This document shows positions 15,436-22,771 of a stretch of 64,000 nt of DNA, piece after piece (within the stretch, counting starts at the first letter, position 1; every line of letters starts with the position of its first letter). A program made the position numbers and the translations under genes. Under the pieces are notes generated by a model. It saw nothing but the letters and a program-made list of their open reading frames with translations. It made no database searches and had not been told where the DNA came from. The stretch comes from Pseudomonas sp. p1(2021b) (GTDB lineage Bacteria > Pseudomonadota > Gammaproteobacteria > Pseudomonadales > Pseudomonadaceae), in the NCBI RefSeq assembly GCF_020151015.1, contig NZ_CP083746.1, forward strand, positions 2,013,001 to 2,077,000. Direction: 5' to 3'.

Positions 15436-16205
15436 CCACTCCGAAAACTCTGGAGCACAAACCAGAGCTGTGCCGTGTGCACGGCGATTACACCGACGAG
15501 CTGATCGAGTCGTTCTCGGGCGATCACTTCTGGCAGGGTTGCACGCGCTGCCAGTTCGATGCAGTCCACTCGGCTGACGATGCGATCCGCAATCCCGCGC
15601 TGGCTATCCGGCGCGCCCGGGCGACGAACGCCAGGTTGCTGGATTCTGGCATTCCGTTGCGCTTCCGGGCCTCGACCCTGGACAACTACCGAGCCGACAC
15701 CGAAGGCCAGGCTGTTGCGCTGAACGAGTGCCAGGGATACGCCTGTGGGTTTGAGCGCAACTGGGAGCTGGGCCGCTCGATGATGCTGCTGGGCGATGTC
15801 GGCACCGGAAAGACTCACCTGGCCTGCGCTGCAGCCCAGCATGTCATTCGCGAGTTCGGGGCCACGGCGCGGTACACCCTGGCCATCGAGATCATCCGCG
15901 ATATCAAGATGACCTTCGACAAGAAGTCCGAGCAGACCGAACGCGACGTGTATGCCAGCCTGCTGGCGCCGGATCTGCTGGTGATCGACGAGGTGGGCGT
16001 CCAGCACGGGAGCGACTTCGAGCGTCAGGTGCTGTTCGAGGTGATCGACTCCCGGTACCGCCAGCTCATGCCGACCATCGTGATTTCCAACCTGGGCATA
16101 GCCGGGCTGCGCAAGTGCCTGGGTGACCGCGCCGTCGACCGCCTGACCGATGCTGGTGGGCCTGCTGTCCTGTTCACCTGGGCTTCGGCGCGAGGTGACG
16201 CATGA
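15432..16205 (+). CDS. dnaC: DnaC-like helicase loader ATPase
   Basis: The 257-residue AAA+ protein has Walker A GDVGTGKT at residues 121-128 and Walker B LLVIDEVG about 50 residues later, followed by a sensor segment (PTIVISNL) and a C-terminal Arg-rich helix (DRAVDRLTD). Four N-terminal Cys/His residues (ELCRVHGD ... CTRC) may bind zinc, as in other DnaC-type loaders. It should load the DnaB-like helicase encoded next. Starts and stops overlap by 4 nt on both sides. Confidence 0.88.
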   Translation: MTTPKTLEHKPELCRVHGDYTDELIESFSGDHFWQGCTRCQFDAVHSADDAIRNPALAIRRARATNARLLDSGIPLRFRASTLDNYRADTEGQAVALNECQGYACGFERNWELGRSMMLLGDVGTGKTHLACAAAQHVIREFGATARYTLAIEIIRDIKMTFDKKSEQTERDVYASLLAPDLLVIDEVGVQHGSDFERQVLFEVIDSRYRQLMPTIVISNLGIAGLRKCLGDRAVDRLTDAGGPAVLFTWASARGDA

Positions 16206-17614
16206 CCAAGGATTTGGTGTTGGGATACCCGGAGGCTGAGCAGGGCGTCCTGGGCGCCATCATGCTCGCCTCGCTGGACGGCAATCACGCACTGGCTGAC
16301 GACATCGTTGGCCAGATGACCAGCGGCGACTTCCTGTACGACGACAACGCGGCGCTGTTCGACGTAATCCGGGACTGCCGCGAGCGCGGTATGCCGGTGG
16401 ATGCAGTGACCGTGGGTGACGTGCAGCGCGTGCTCCCAAGCGGCCAGAGCACGCTGGCCTATGCGGCTGACCTGAGCCACAACGTGCCCTCGGTGGCCAA
16501 CGTCATGACCTACGCCAAACAGGTCAAGCAGTGGGCCGTGATCCGTCAGGTGATCGGCATTGGCCACTCGGCAGAGGCGTCGGTGGCCAGCGGCCTGGTG
16601 CCGGACGAGATCATTGCGCAGGCCCAGCAGTCCATGGCCGACCTGCGCGACCTGCAGAGCTCGGGAAAGGCCGGGTACAAGCGCATGGCGGAGGTGCTAC
16701 CCAAGGTGTTCGACGGCATGCAGGAAGTGCTGGATGACCGAGCGCCACCGAAGCTGTCCACCGGGCTGGCCGACCTGGACAAGCTGATCGGCTTCCTGCG
16801 CCCCAAGAGCATGGTGGTGATCGCTGGGCGCCCAGGCAGTGGTAAGACCATGCTTGGCCTGCAGATCGTCAACCATGTGGCCATACGTGGCGCAGGCGTA
16901 GGCCTGATCTTCAGCCTGGAGATGGACGAGAAGGAGCTGACGATCCGCACGATCGCCTCACAGGGCGGGGTCGACCTGCGCCGCATGGAGGAGGTCAAGA
17001 GCCTGGACGAGGACGAGTGGCAGCGCATCGGCACCGCTGGGACGAAGATCGAAGCCGCCCAGTTGTACCTGAACGACACCCCCGGCATGACTGTGAGCGC
17101 CATTCGGTCGGAGGCCCGAAAGCTTCAGCGCGAGCAGGGTCTCGACATCCTGATGATCGACTACCTGGGGCTGGTGGGCACGGATGGGAGGAGCCAGAAC
17201 CGTGCTGACGCGGTGGCCAAGGTCTCCATTGCCCTGAAGAACCTGGCCAAGGAGTTGAGCGTACCAGTGCTGGTGCTGGCGCAGCTCAACCGCAACCCGG
17301 CAAGCCGTCCAGGCAAGAAGCCCCAGGCCAGCGACCTGCGTGACTCTGGCCAGATTGAGCAGGACGCCGACGCGGTGATCCTTGTGCACCACGACCCGGA
17401 GTCGGAGGCGGGCGAGCAGGGAGTCACCGAGCTGATCCTCGATAAGGGCCGTCAAGCGCCCCAGGGCTCTTGCCTGGTACAGCGCCAAGGGCAGTACGCC
17501 CGATTCGTCAACTTCGCCGGCAACCGCCTGCCTCCTGATGAGGAGGTCGAGATGGGCCGCGTCCTGAATTTCTCCAAGCACCGTAAGGGGAGCAAGCACC
17601 ATGAAACTTTCTGA
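16202..17614 (+). CDS. dnaB: DnaB-like replicative DNA helicase
   Basis: The 470-residue protein has the DnaB N-terminal domain (EAEQGVLGAIM, residues 11-21) and a RecA-like helicase domain with Walker A GRPGSGKT at 209-216, a Walker B-type DILMIDYLGL and the QLNR motif (VLVLAQLNRNP) followed by DLRDSGQIEQDADAVILVHHD. Length and motifs are those of a full hexameric helicase. The phage therefore brings its own helicase and loader instead of capturing the host DnaB. Confidence 0.95.
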   Translation: MTKDLVLGYPEAEQGVLGAIMLASLDGNHALADDIVGQMTSGDFLYDDNAALFDVIRDCRERGMPVDAVTVGDVQRVLPSGQSTLAYAADLSHNVPSVANVMTYAKQVKQWAVIRQVIGIGHSAEASVASGLVPDEIIAQAQQSMADLRDLQSSGKAGYKRMAEVLPKVFDGMQEVLDDRAPPKLSTGLADLDKLIGFLRPKSMVVIAGRPGSGKTMLGLQIVNHVAIRGAGVGLIFSLEMDEKELTIRTIASQGGVDLRRMEEVKSLDEDEWQRIGTAGTKIEAAQLYLNDTPGMTVSAIRSEARKLQREQGLDILMIDYLGLVGTDGRSQNRADAVAKVSIALKNLAKELSVPVLVLAQLNRNPASRPGKKPQASDLRDSGQIEQDADAVILVHHDPESEAGEQGVTELILDKGRQAPQGSCLVQRQGQYARFVNFAGNRLPPDEEVEMGRVLNFSKHRKGSKHHETF

Positions 17615-18101
17615 TCTGTGGCCACGAGCTGGCGCTGGCAAATCTGCAACCCCGGTCGTCTCGGTGAGAGTGACGAAGCGTGTCGGCACCGAGCAGCCTG
17701 TTGCCACTGGCAATACCCCGGTGCCCAGCAGCGCCCCGCGCGGTCCGACCGAGCTACCGGCCACCCTTGCTGGGTGCGAGGCGCTGGAAGAAATTCTGTG
17801 CCGTGACGCCATCCGCCTGGAGTGCCAGATCGGCCAGGCCAAGGGCAGGGCAGTTGCCGAGGGCAAATATTCCAACCCTGACTGGTACCACCGCGCCAAG
17901 GCAGCGCTGAAGCACATCAATCGCGACCGCCAGCGCCTGATGCAGCACATGAAGGCCTTGCGCGTAGAGGCAAGGCGCAATTGCCCCGCCTGGCAGGGCC
18001 GCGACAAGGCCATCCTGCGCGAGTTGAACGCCCGGGTACCGAAGGAGGTGTTCGACGAGTGTGTGCGGGTGGTGGACGAGGATCTGGAGGTGTTCCGATG
18101 A
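17601..18101 (+). CDS. Hypothetical phage protein (166 aa)
   Basis: It begins inside the helicase gene (14-nt overlap). Residues 1-55 are Pro/Ser/Thr-rich and probably disordered. The rest is helical and basic (DWYHRAKAALKHINRDRQRLMQHMKALRVEARR). No function is recognised. The position before the possible late regulator suggests a nucleic-acid-binding accessory protein, which is a guess. Confidence 0.55.
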   Translation: MKLSDLWPRAGAGKSATPVVSVRVTKRVGTEQPVATGNTPVPSSAPRGPTELPATLAGCEALEEILCRDAIRLECQIGQAKGRAVAEGKYSNPDWYHRAKAALKHINRDRQRLMQHMKALRVEARRNCPAWQGRDKAILRELNARVPKEVFDECVRVVDEDLEVFR

Positions 18102-18700
18102 GCAGCGCAACTGCGGCCCATCCGCGCCGAATGCTGGGAGATTTCCAGCCAATGGTTTATCAGGGCGTCATGGCGGCGATTGTCAGGGTGCTGGCGGCGG
18201 ACAGCACCAGCAACGCGACACGGCAAAGCTGGCAGAAGCTGATCGACTCCGGCCCGCGCACCGGTGGTTTCCGAGCCCTGCTTTCGGCCCGCGACCAGTT
18301 CGACTACGACTGCATCCTGCATGCCCTGCTGCATCGTGAGCTGACGCCTGCGCACTGGGATGTATTGGTGGGCAAGTTTTCGACGCACAAAGCCAACCGT
18401 GTCAGCGCCATCGCTCGCAGCATTCCCCGCATCAGCTCGCCGGCGCCGGCGCTGTTCGTCTACAAGGCCGCCACCGTGTGGTTCATCCCGAAGATGAAGG
18501 GTAAGCAGGGCAAGCGTTCGACCGACGTTGCTGTGCTGCCGGATGAGTTCTACGACGTGAACACCTGGGACACAGAGGCACGGCCTGACTCAACTCGCAG
18601 CCGCTGGCGCCGGGGTATCCACAAGTGCCTGGAGGAACTGGAGGAGGGCGCTGTCATCCACGTGACCGAGATCCTTGAGCGTGAGCAGCTGATCGAATGA
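18098..18700 (+). CDS. Conserved phage protein, candidate late regulator
   Basis: The 200-residue protein starts at ATG 18098, overlapping the previous stop. It has a helical N-terminal part (QLIDS-type helix, FDYDCILHALLHRELTPAHWDVLVGKFSTHK) and a Lys-rich loop near the middle (PKMKGKQGKRSTDV). It is the last rightward gene before the reversed hicAB block and the late genes, which is where Q-type antiterminators or DUF1133-like proteins are found. I cannot show that it is one. Confidence 0.5.
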   Translation: MSSATAAHPRRMLGDFQPMVYQGVMAAIVRVLAADSTSNATRQSWQKLIDSGPRTGGFRALLSARDQFDYDCILHALLHRELTPAHWDVLVGKFSTHKANRVSAIARSIPRISSPAPALFVYKAATVWFIPKMKGKQGKRSTDVAVLPDEFYDVNTWDTEARPDSTRSRWRRGIHKCLEELEEGAVIHVTEILEREQLIE

Positions 18701-18777
18701 AGTGGTTGACAATGGTGAGCGAATGAGCGAAATTGCCCACCATCCTCAGATCCCTGCGCGTAACCGGGATTGAGGCA

Positions 18778-18810
18778 TAAAGCCCTGGCCATCACAGCCG
18801 GGGCTTTTGC
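18778..18810. terminator. Terminator between the early genes and hicB
   Basis: AAAGCCCTGGC, a 6-nt loop, GCCGGGGCTTTT. It has T runs in the rightward sense and AAAG on the other side, so it can serve both the rightward operon and the leftward hicAB transcript. Confidence 0.7.
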
Positions 18811-18814
18811 GTTT

Positions 18815-19216
18815 CTACCGTCCCAGTTTTTCCATGGCGGCATCAGCCAGGAACGAGGAACGGCTTTTCACGTTGTGATCCCGGACATAGCGGTCGATCT
18901 GCTGGATGACGAAGCCGGGCAGGGTGACATTGACCTTCTCGGTCTTGCCCAGGTATGGGGTTATGTCGATCTCCAGCATGCCCCAGCCCATATCCGCGAA
19001 GTCGGGATTGCCACGGTGCGCCGCTGCGCTGGATGGCATGGGAATGGCCTGGCCGCTGCCGGCGATCTCTTCCAGCATGATGTGGGCAACCTCGACGGCT
19101 GCCGCGTAGGCCTCCTCGAACGTGTCTCCAGCGGTCACGGCGCCTGGAATGTCAGGGATCTGGATGCCGATGGCGGTGTTCTCGTCGCCCCACTCGATGC
19201 AGATTGGGTATTGCAT
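18815..19216 (-). CDS. hicB: HicB antitoxin
   Basis: The 133-residue protein has the HicB N-terminal fold (YPICIEWGDENTAIGIQIPDIPGAVTAGDTFEEAYAAAVEVA) and a C-terminal ribbon-helix-helix domain (KVNVTLPGFVIQQIDRYVRDHNVKSRSSFLADAA). HicB blocks the HicA mRNA interferase and represses the operon. It follows hicA by 37 nt. AGAGAA lies 7 nt before the ATG. It is on the strand opposite to the surrounding phage genes, as expected for a self-contained addiction module. Confidence 0.92.
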   Translation of the reverse strand: MQYPICIEWGDENTAIGIQIPDIPGAVTAGDTFEEAYAAAVEVAHIMLEEIAGSGQAIPMPSSAAAHRGNPDFADMGWGMLEIDITPYLGKTEKVNVTLPGFVIQQIDRYVRDHNVKSRSSFLADAAMEKLGR

Positions 19217-19253
19217 GGTTCTCTCCTTCAGAGGTGCAAAGGGTGAAGCCGGG

Positions 19254-19436
19254 TCATTTCAACCCGGCTCGTTCCTTGATGCTCTTTACCGTGCCGATCG
19301 GTAGGTCTTTCTTGGGGTGTGGCACTGGTATCGAGTTTGGGTTGTTGGGGTGTTTGAAGATGTGGTGGCTTCCGGTGACTCGTTTCAGAACCCATCCAGC
19401 GGCTTCAAGCTCCTTGATCAACTGCCTGCTTTGCAC
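19254..19436 (-). CDS. hicA: HicA toxin (mRNA interferase)
   Basis: The 60-residue double-stranded-RNA-binding-like protein contains the HicA core SRQLIKELEAAGWVLKRVTGSHHIFKHPNN with the catalytic His in GSHH, and ends in a PVPHPKKDLPIGTVKSI segment. HicA cleaves mRNA without ribosomes. The start is a GTG (19434-19436) preceded by AAGGAGAC. It is the promoter-proximal gene of the pair. Such modules keep a prophage from being lost and can also act in phage exclusion. Confidence 0.93.
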   Translation of the reverse strand: MQSRQLIKELEAAGWVLKRVTGSHHIFKHPNNPNSIPVPHPKKDLPIGTVKSIKERAGLK

Positions 19437-19465
19437 CTCCGTCTCCTTGTGTGGTTGATGGGGTG

Positions 19466-19517
19466 ATTATAACCCTAGGCGCATAAATCCAGCAAGGAAA
19501 AAGATGCGCCTAGAGTT
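19466..19517 (-). promoter_or_regulatory. hicAB promoter and palindromic operator
   Basis: On the minus strand TTGCTG (19490-19495) and a perfect TATAAT (19466-19471) are separated by 18 nt. A 14-bp inverted repeat with one mismatch (AACCCTAGGCGCAT at 19471-19484 and ATGCGCCTAGAGTT at 19504-19517) overlaps it. This is a good candidate binding site for the HicB ribbon-helix-helix domain. Confidence 0.75.
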
Positions 19518-19539
19518 ACTTTTTTGCGAGGAAAGGAAA

Positions 19540-19713
19540 ATGGAAAAGTCTCTTGATGAGTTGATCGCTCGACTACAGGCGATCCGAGAATCCGAAGGTC
19601 GTGACATCGACCTGGTAGGCCCTGGCCTCGACCTGATCCGCGAGCATCGTGCTGGCGCAGATGGCGGTGCTGAGTGCCATGCATTGCGCTTGCACTTGGT
19701 CGCAAGGGAGTAG
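19540..19713 (+). CDS. Possible small phage protein (57 aa)
   Basis: An ATG follows GAGGAAAGGAAA closely. The N-terminus EKSLDELIARLQAIRESEGRDIDLVGPG resembles short phage proteins that start with an amphipathic helix and a strand. The second half (HRAGADGGAECHALRLHLVARE) is less convincing. It is divergent from hicA and would be read from the same operator region. Low confidence. Confidence 0.35.
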   Translation: MEKSLDELIARLQAIRESEGRDIDLVGPGLDLIREHRAGADGGAECHALRLHLVARE

Positions 19714-19883
19714 CGCGACCAATCAATGCGGATGACACGCCCAGGCAGCTGGGCTAAGTCGGTAGTGGCGTCGATCAAAGCCGTGCGCTCCCTGATCGGC
19801 TACGCGATGAGAGTCTGGGGTACGTGACCCAGCGAGCCAGACCAGCAAGCCGGGTAAGCACCGGCCCTCCGCACCCATTTCAA

Positions 19884-19910
19884 GCCTCGGCACATGCCGG
19901 GGCTTTTTTC
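19884..19910 (+). terminator. Hairpin plus T6 just before the first late gene
   Basis: GCCTCGGCA paired with TGCCGGGGC, followed by TTTTTT, 16 nt before the ATG at 19926 and partly next to its ribosome-binding site. Confidence 0.65.
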
Positions 19911-19925
19911 TGTCTGGAGAAACTG

Positions 19926-21017
19926 ATGAGCACCTGGGCCAAGCTGCAACAGACCATTGGCGAGCTGCGCGCCGAACTTAACTCGGTCCAGGCGACCACC
20001 GGAAAGCTCGATGCAGCCCTCGCCGAGCGCGCTGACAAGGCACGCAAGTACACCAGTGCCGATGGTGCCGTAGAGCTGGATCTCGACCCCGGCGTGTTCA
20101 AGCTTGGCGGCTTTGCCATGGGTTCTTTGCCCAGCGATCCGCAGATGATCACCGTCACTGCAGGCGAATGGTCCGAAAGCGACCTGCCCAGCAACGCGAT
20201 CGAGCGCTACAAGTTCATCGGCAACCAGGTGATGAGTATCCCCGCCGAGCATCGCGATGGTGCGGAGTTCTCGACTGAGGACATGTCGTTCGACCGCGAC
20301 GGCTCGGACATCCGCACCACGCTGACTTACCGGCGCCTTGAAACTGAGCAGGAAGCTGCAGAGCGGGCTGCTCGTCAGTCCGGGTCTGGCGTCACCATCA
20401 ATGCTGACGACGTGACCATCATGGCCAACGGCAAGGTCGTCGCCAGGCTCGGGCGCTGCATGGATGACAAGCAACCTGCCGAGCAGCCATTTGCTGTCAA
20501 GGATGATCAGGTTTTCGTCAGCCAGGCCGCTATTGATCAGTTCGCAACCAAAGCGCAGATCGTCGAAGAGGCCAGTGCCCGCGCCTCGGCGGACAAAGCC
20601 TTGGCAAAACGCATTGGCGCGCTGGAGGCCAAACCGTGTCGTGCTGATGACGGCGACGACGCTCTGCGTAATGCCTTCGAGGACTGGAAACCCGGTACGG
20701 CGCTTCTATCTGCCCGGGGCTCGACGGCGATTGACCGATTTGCCGTGCGCATGGCGAATACCTCCAATGGTCAATACGTCTGCACTGGAGTTGGCCTTGG
20801 TATCGATCCGACCAAGGGTGAGACCAAGGATGGCCAGACCGACATGGAGCAGGCCATTGAGAAGGGCGATGTCTCCCAGGCCCTGCTCAAGCTCGCCAGC
20901 TCTATCGCTGAAAGCAATCTTGGCCTGGAGCTGCGTTCCAAGATCGATGCGGCTGATCCCGTCCGTGAAGTCATCCGCAAAGAGCTCCGCCCAGGCGGCC
21001 TGCTGTACCGCCGCTGA
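19926..21017 (+). CDS. Tail-fibre-like phage protein upstream of the holin
   Basis: The 363-residue protein starts at ATG 19926 (GGAGAAACTG before it). Residues 1-45 form a coiled coil. The middle includes DVTIMANGKVVARLG and VKDDQVFVSQAAIDQFATKAQIVEEASARASADKALAKRIGALE, similar in style to the C-terminal region of gpJ-type tail tip proteins. DGDDALRNAFEDWKPG and NGQYVCTGVGLGI recall segments of the tail tip protein encoded at 35900. It is therefore probably a virion or fibre-related protein. Its place before the holin rather than in the tail cluster is odd. Confidence 0.55.
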   Translation: MSTWAKLQQTIGELRAELNSVQATTGKLDAALAERADKARKYTSADGAVELDLDPGVFKLGGFAMGSLPSDPQMITVTAGEWSESDLPSNAIERYKFIGNQVMSIPAEHRDGAEFSTEDMSFDRDGSDIRTTLTYRRLETEQEAAERAARQSGSGVTINADDVTIMANGKVVARLGRCMDDKQPAEQPFAVKDDQVFVSQAAIDQFATKAQIVEEASARASADKALAKRIGALEAKPCRADDGDDALRNAFEDWKPGTALLSARGSTAIDRFAVRMANTSNGQYVCTGVGLGIDPTKGETKDGQTDMEQAIEKGDVSQALLKLASSIAESNLGLELRSKIDAADPVREVIRKELRPGGLLYRR

Positions 21018-21054
21018 TTCCATTCACAAGCTCCCCGTAACGGGAGGTATCGAG

Positions 21055-21375
21055 ATGGCCCATATGCCAGAGAAAGACCCATCCTTCTGGGTGTTGGTAC
21101 TGACCGCCCTGAGAGAGAACGGCCTTGCAATGGGCCTAACATTCGCCCTGACTTGGTTGCGAATCCAGTACGACGGGAAGGAGACGCGCCCGGCCCGACA
21201 GCTGATCGAAGCAACGCTTGGTGCATTGATCGTGATGGTGGTTGGCCTGACCGTGAAGGAGTTCGGGCTCAGCATCGCCTGGTCGTTCGCTACTGCCGGG
21301 TTTGTTGGTGTACTGGGTGTCGAGCAGGCTCGTCAGCTTGGGCGCCGTTGGGCCGAACGCAAGGTAGATGGGTGA
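21055..21375 (+). CDS. Class I holin, lambda S family
   Basis: The 106-residue protein begins MAHMPEKDP, like lambda S and its relatives, has three hydrophobic segments (about residues 14-33, 44-63 and 70-90), and ends in a basic tail (RQLGRRWAERKVDG). Holins open the inner membrane so the endolysin can reach the wall. GGGAGG lies 7 nt before the ATG at 21055. The holin is separated by 21 kb from the endolysin and spanins, which lie at the far end of the tail genes. Confidence 0.88.
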   Translation: MAHMPEKDPSFWVLVLTALRENGLAMGLTFALTWLRIQYDGKETRPARQLIEATLGALIVMVVGLTVKEFGLSIAWSFATAGFVGVLGVEQARQLGRRWAERKVDG

Positions 21376-21376
21376 C

Positions 21377-21580
21377 ATGATGATCGAACTGACTGACATC
21401 AACCGCCGCAAGCACTATCTGGCCCCGGCTGACATTGCCCGCGTGCAGGAGGCCGGCACCAGCTCGCAGTGGCACGGCATCTGCGCCATCGTCCACACGT
21501 TCGACGGCCAGGTGTTGGAGGTGCGCGAGCGTGCTTCTGATATCGCACGCGAGGCCGGTATGCGGAAGGAGGCCCAATGA
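21377..21580 (+). CDS. Small hypothetical phage protein (67 aa)
   Basis: MIELTDINRRKHYLAPADIARVQEAG and HTFDGQVLEVRERASDIARE suggest a small all-beta domain with a C-terminal helix, in the style of FlbD-like proteins. The start may be 21377, 21380 or 21368; the ribosome-binding site does not decide. It overlaps the next start by 4 nt. Confidence 0.55.
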   Translation: MMIELTDINRRKHYLAPADIARVQEAGTSSQWHGICAIVHTFDGQVLEVRERASDIAREAGMRKEAQ

Positions 21581-21768
21581 AGACCGAACTGACTGAGCAA
21601 GAGGCCAAGGTAGCTAAGCTTCTCGCTGACGCCTGGGACGAGTATCTGAAGCTGCCGATCGAGCACCCGCTTGAGCAGCATGAGTTCTGCATGGCTATCC
21701 ACCAGGTACAGGACATGGTCCTGGCTCGGTGCGGCAGGCGCGCATTCAACCGACCCCGGAAGCGCTAG
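21577..21768 (+). CDS. Small hypothetical phage protein (63 aa)
   Basis: A helical protein (EQEAKVAKLLADAWDEYLKLPIEHPLEQHEFCMAIHQVQDMVL) with a basic tail. It overlaps the previous gene by 4 nt and ends 2 nt before the HNH gene. This kind of gene is often found just before the HNH/terminase genes in Pseudomonas phages. No function is known to me. Confidence 0.55.
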   Translation: MKTELTEQEAKVAKLLADAWDEYLKLPIEHPLEQHEFCMAIHQVQDMVLARCGRRAFNRPRKR

Positions 21769-21770
21769 TC

Positions 21771-22109
21771 ATGGCCAGGCTCAAGACGCTCGGCTCCCGC
21801 ATCAAGGAGAGCGCAGGCTCTCGGGTCAAGGTAGTGACACCTGGTAGCTGGCGAAGCGGCATGACCAGCTCCCAGCGAGGCTACGACTACCGGTGGCAGA
21901 AGGCTCGAGAACAGTACCTGAGCGACAACCCGCTTTGTGTCTACTGCGCCAGGCAGGGGAGAACCACTGCCGCCTTCATCGTCGACCACATCGTCCCGCA
22001 CCGAGGCGACAAGGATCTGTTCTGGAACCAGGACAACTGGCAGTCGCTGTGCAAGCCCTGCCACGACTCGGTCAAGCAGGCCGAGGAGGCTGCTGGCCTG
22101 ATGGGCTGA
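21771..22109 (+). CDS. HNH endonuclease
   Basis: The 112-residue protein starts MARLKTLG and has the HNH core: CVYC, then FIVDHIVPHRGD, then NWQSLCKPCH, which is the zinc-binding and beta-beta-alpha-metal site. HNH nucleases next to the terminase are required for cos cleavage in HK97-type phages. The gene stands directly before the probable cos region and terS. Confidence 0.9.
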   Translation: MARLKTLGSRIKESAGSRVKVVTPGSWRSGMTSSQRGYDYRWQKAREQYLSDNPLCVYCARQGRTTAAFIVDHIVPHRGDKDLFWNQDNWQSLCKPCHDSVKQAEEAAGLMG

Positions 22110-22267
22110 CCGTCAGCGGAATGGCGCGCGGTCGCCCGAAGCGCCCTCGAGGCACGTCAGTGGCGTGCTGCTAGGGTGGGGGGCGGTCAAAATATAGCCG
22201 TTCTCATCTAGCTAGACCGCCACCGACCCCACGCGCACATTTTTCTCGACCCTCAAGGTTTTTGTTA
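22110..22267 (+). other. Noncoding region between HNH and terS, candidate cos site
   Basis: This 158-nt gap has no gene on either strand. It holds a G-rich stretch (GGGTGGGGGGCGGTC) and a later partly matching inverted piece (GACCGCCACCGACCCC) about 30 nt apart. In HK97-like phages cos lies just upstream of terS beside the HNH gene. The nick positions cannot be read from sequence alone. Confidence 0.35.
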
Positions 22268-22768
22268 ATGGTGTTAACAGACAAACAGCGACAGTTTGTT
22301 GACGCTAAGGCCCGAGGTGCGTCCAACAAAGAAGCGGCGGAAGCCGCAGGTTGCAAGGCTTCCGTCGCTGCTGCGTCGGGTTCCAGATGGGCCAATGACC
22401 CCAAGATTGCGTCCGCGATCCTTGCCCGAAAAGCAGAGCTGAGTGTTAACCCTGAACCGAAGAAGAGGGGACGGAAACCGAAGGCTGATGAAAGCCCCGA
22501 TGGACCCATTGAGATCAACGAGGCCGACGGCGAATACCTCAGCTGTCTCCCGTCCACCCAGGATCCGCTGGAGTGGTTGCTGGCCTTAATGAACGAGCCC
22601 CGAGCCAAGGTCTTCGACCGGCGCAACGCCGCACAGACGGCCGTTCCCTATGTCCATGGGAAGAAGGCCGACGCGGGCAAGAAGGAGCAGAAGGCCGAGG
22701 CCGCCAAGGAGGCCGGCAAGGGCCGCTATGCCCAGGGCAAGCCACCGCTCTCCGTCGTGAAGGGGTAA
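22268..22768 (+). CDS. terS: Terminase small subunit
   Basis: The 166-residue protein starts at ATG 22268. LTDKQRQFVDAKARGASNKEAAEAAGCKASVAAASGSRWANDPKIASAI is a terminase small subunit-type HTH that binds the packaging site. A KKRGRKPK linker and a second helical part (DPLEWLLALMNEPRAKVFDRRNAAQTAVPYVHGKK) follow, ending in a Lys/Ala-rich tail. It sits directly before terL with a 3-nt gap. Confidence 0.88.
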   Translation: MVLTDKQRQFVDAKARGASNKEAAEAAGCKASVAAASGSRWANDPKIASAILARKAELSVNPEPKKRGRKPKADESPDGPIEINEADGEYLSCLPSTQDPLEWLLALMNEPRAKVFDRRNAAQTAVPYVHGKKADAGKKEQKAEAAKEAGKGRYAQGKPPLSVVKG

Positions 22769-22771
22769 CTC

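Noticed and set aside
18706..18734. TTGACA at 18706 as a late promoter
   Set aside because: No acceptable -10 lies 16-18 nt downstream (GAAATT), so it was not called.
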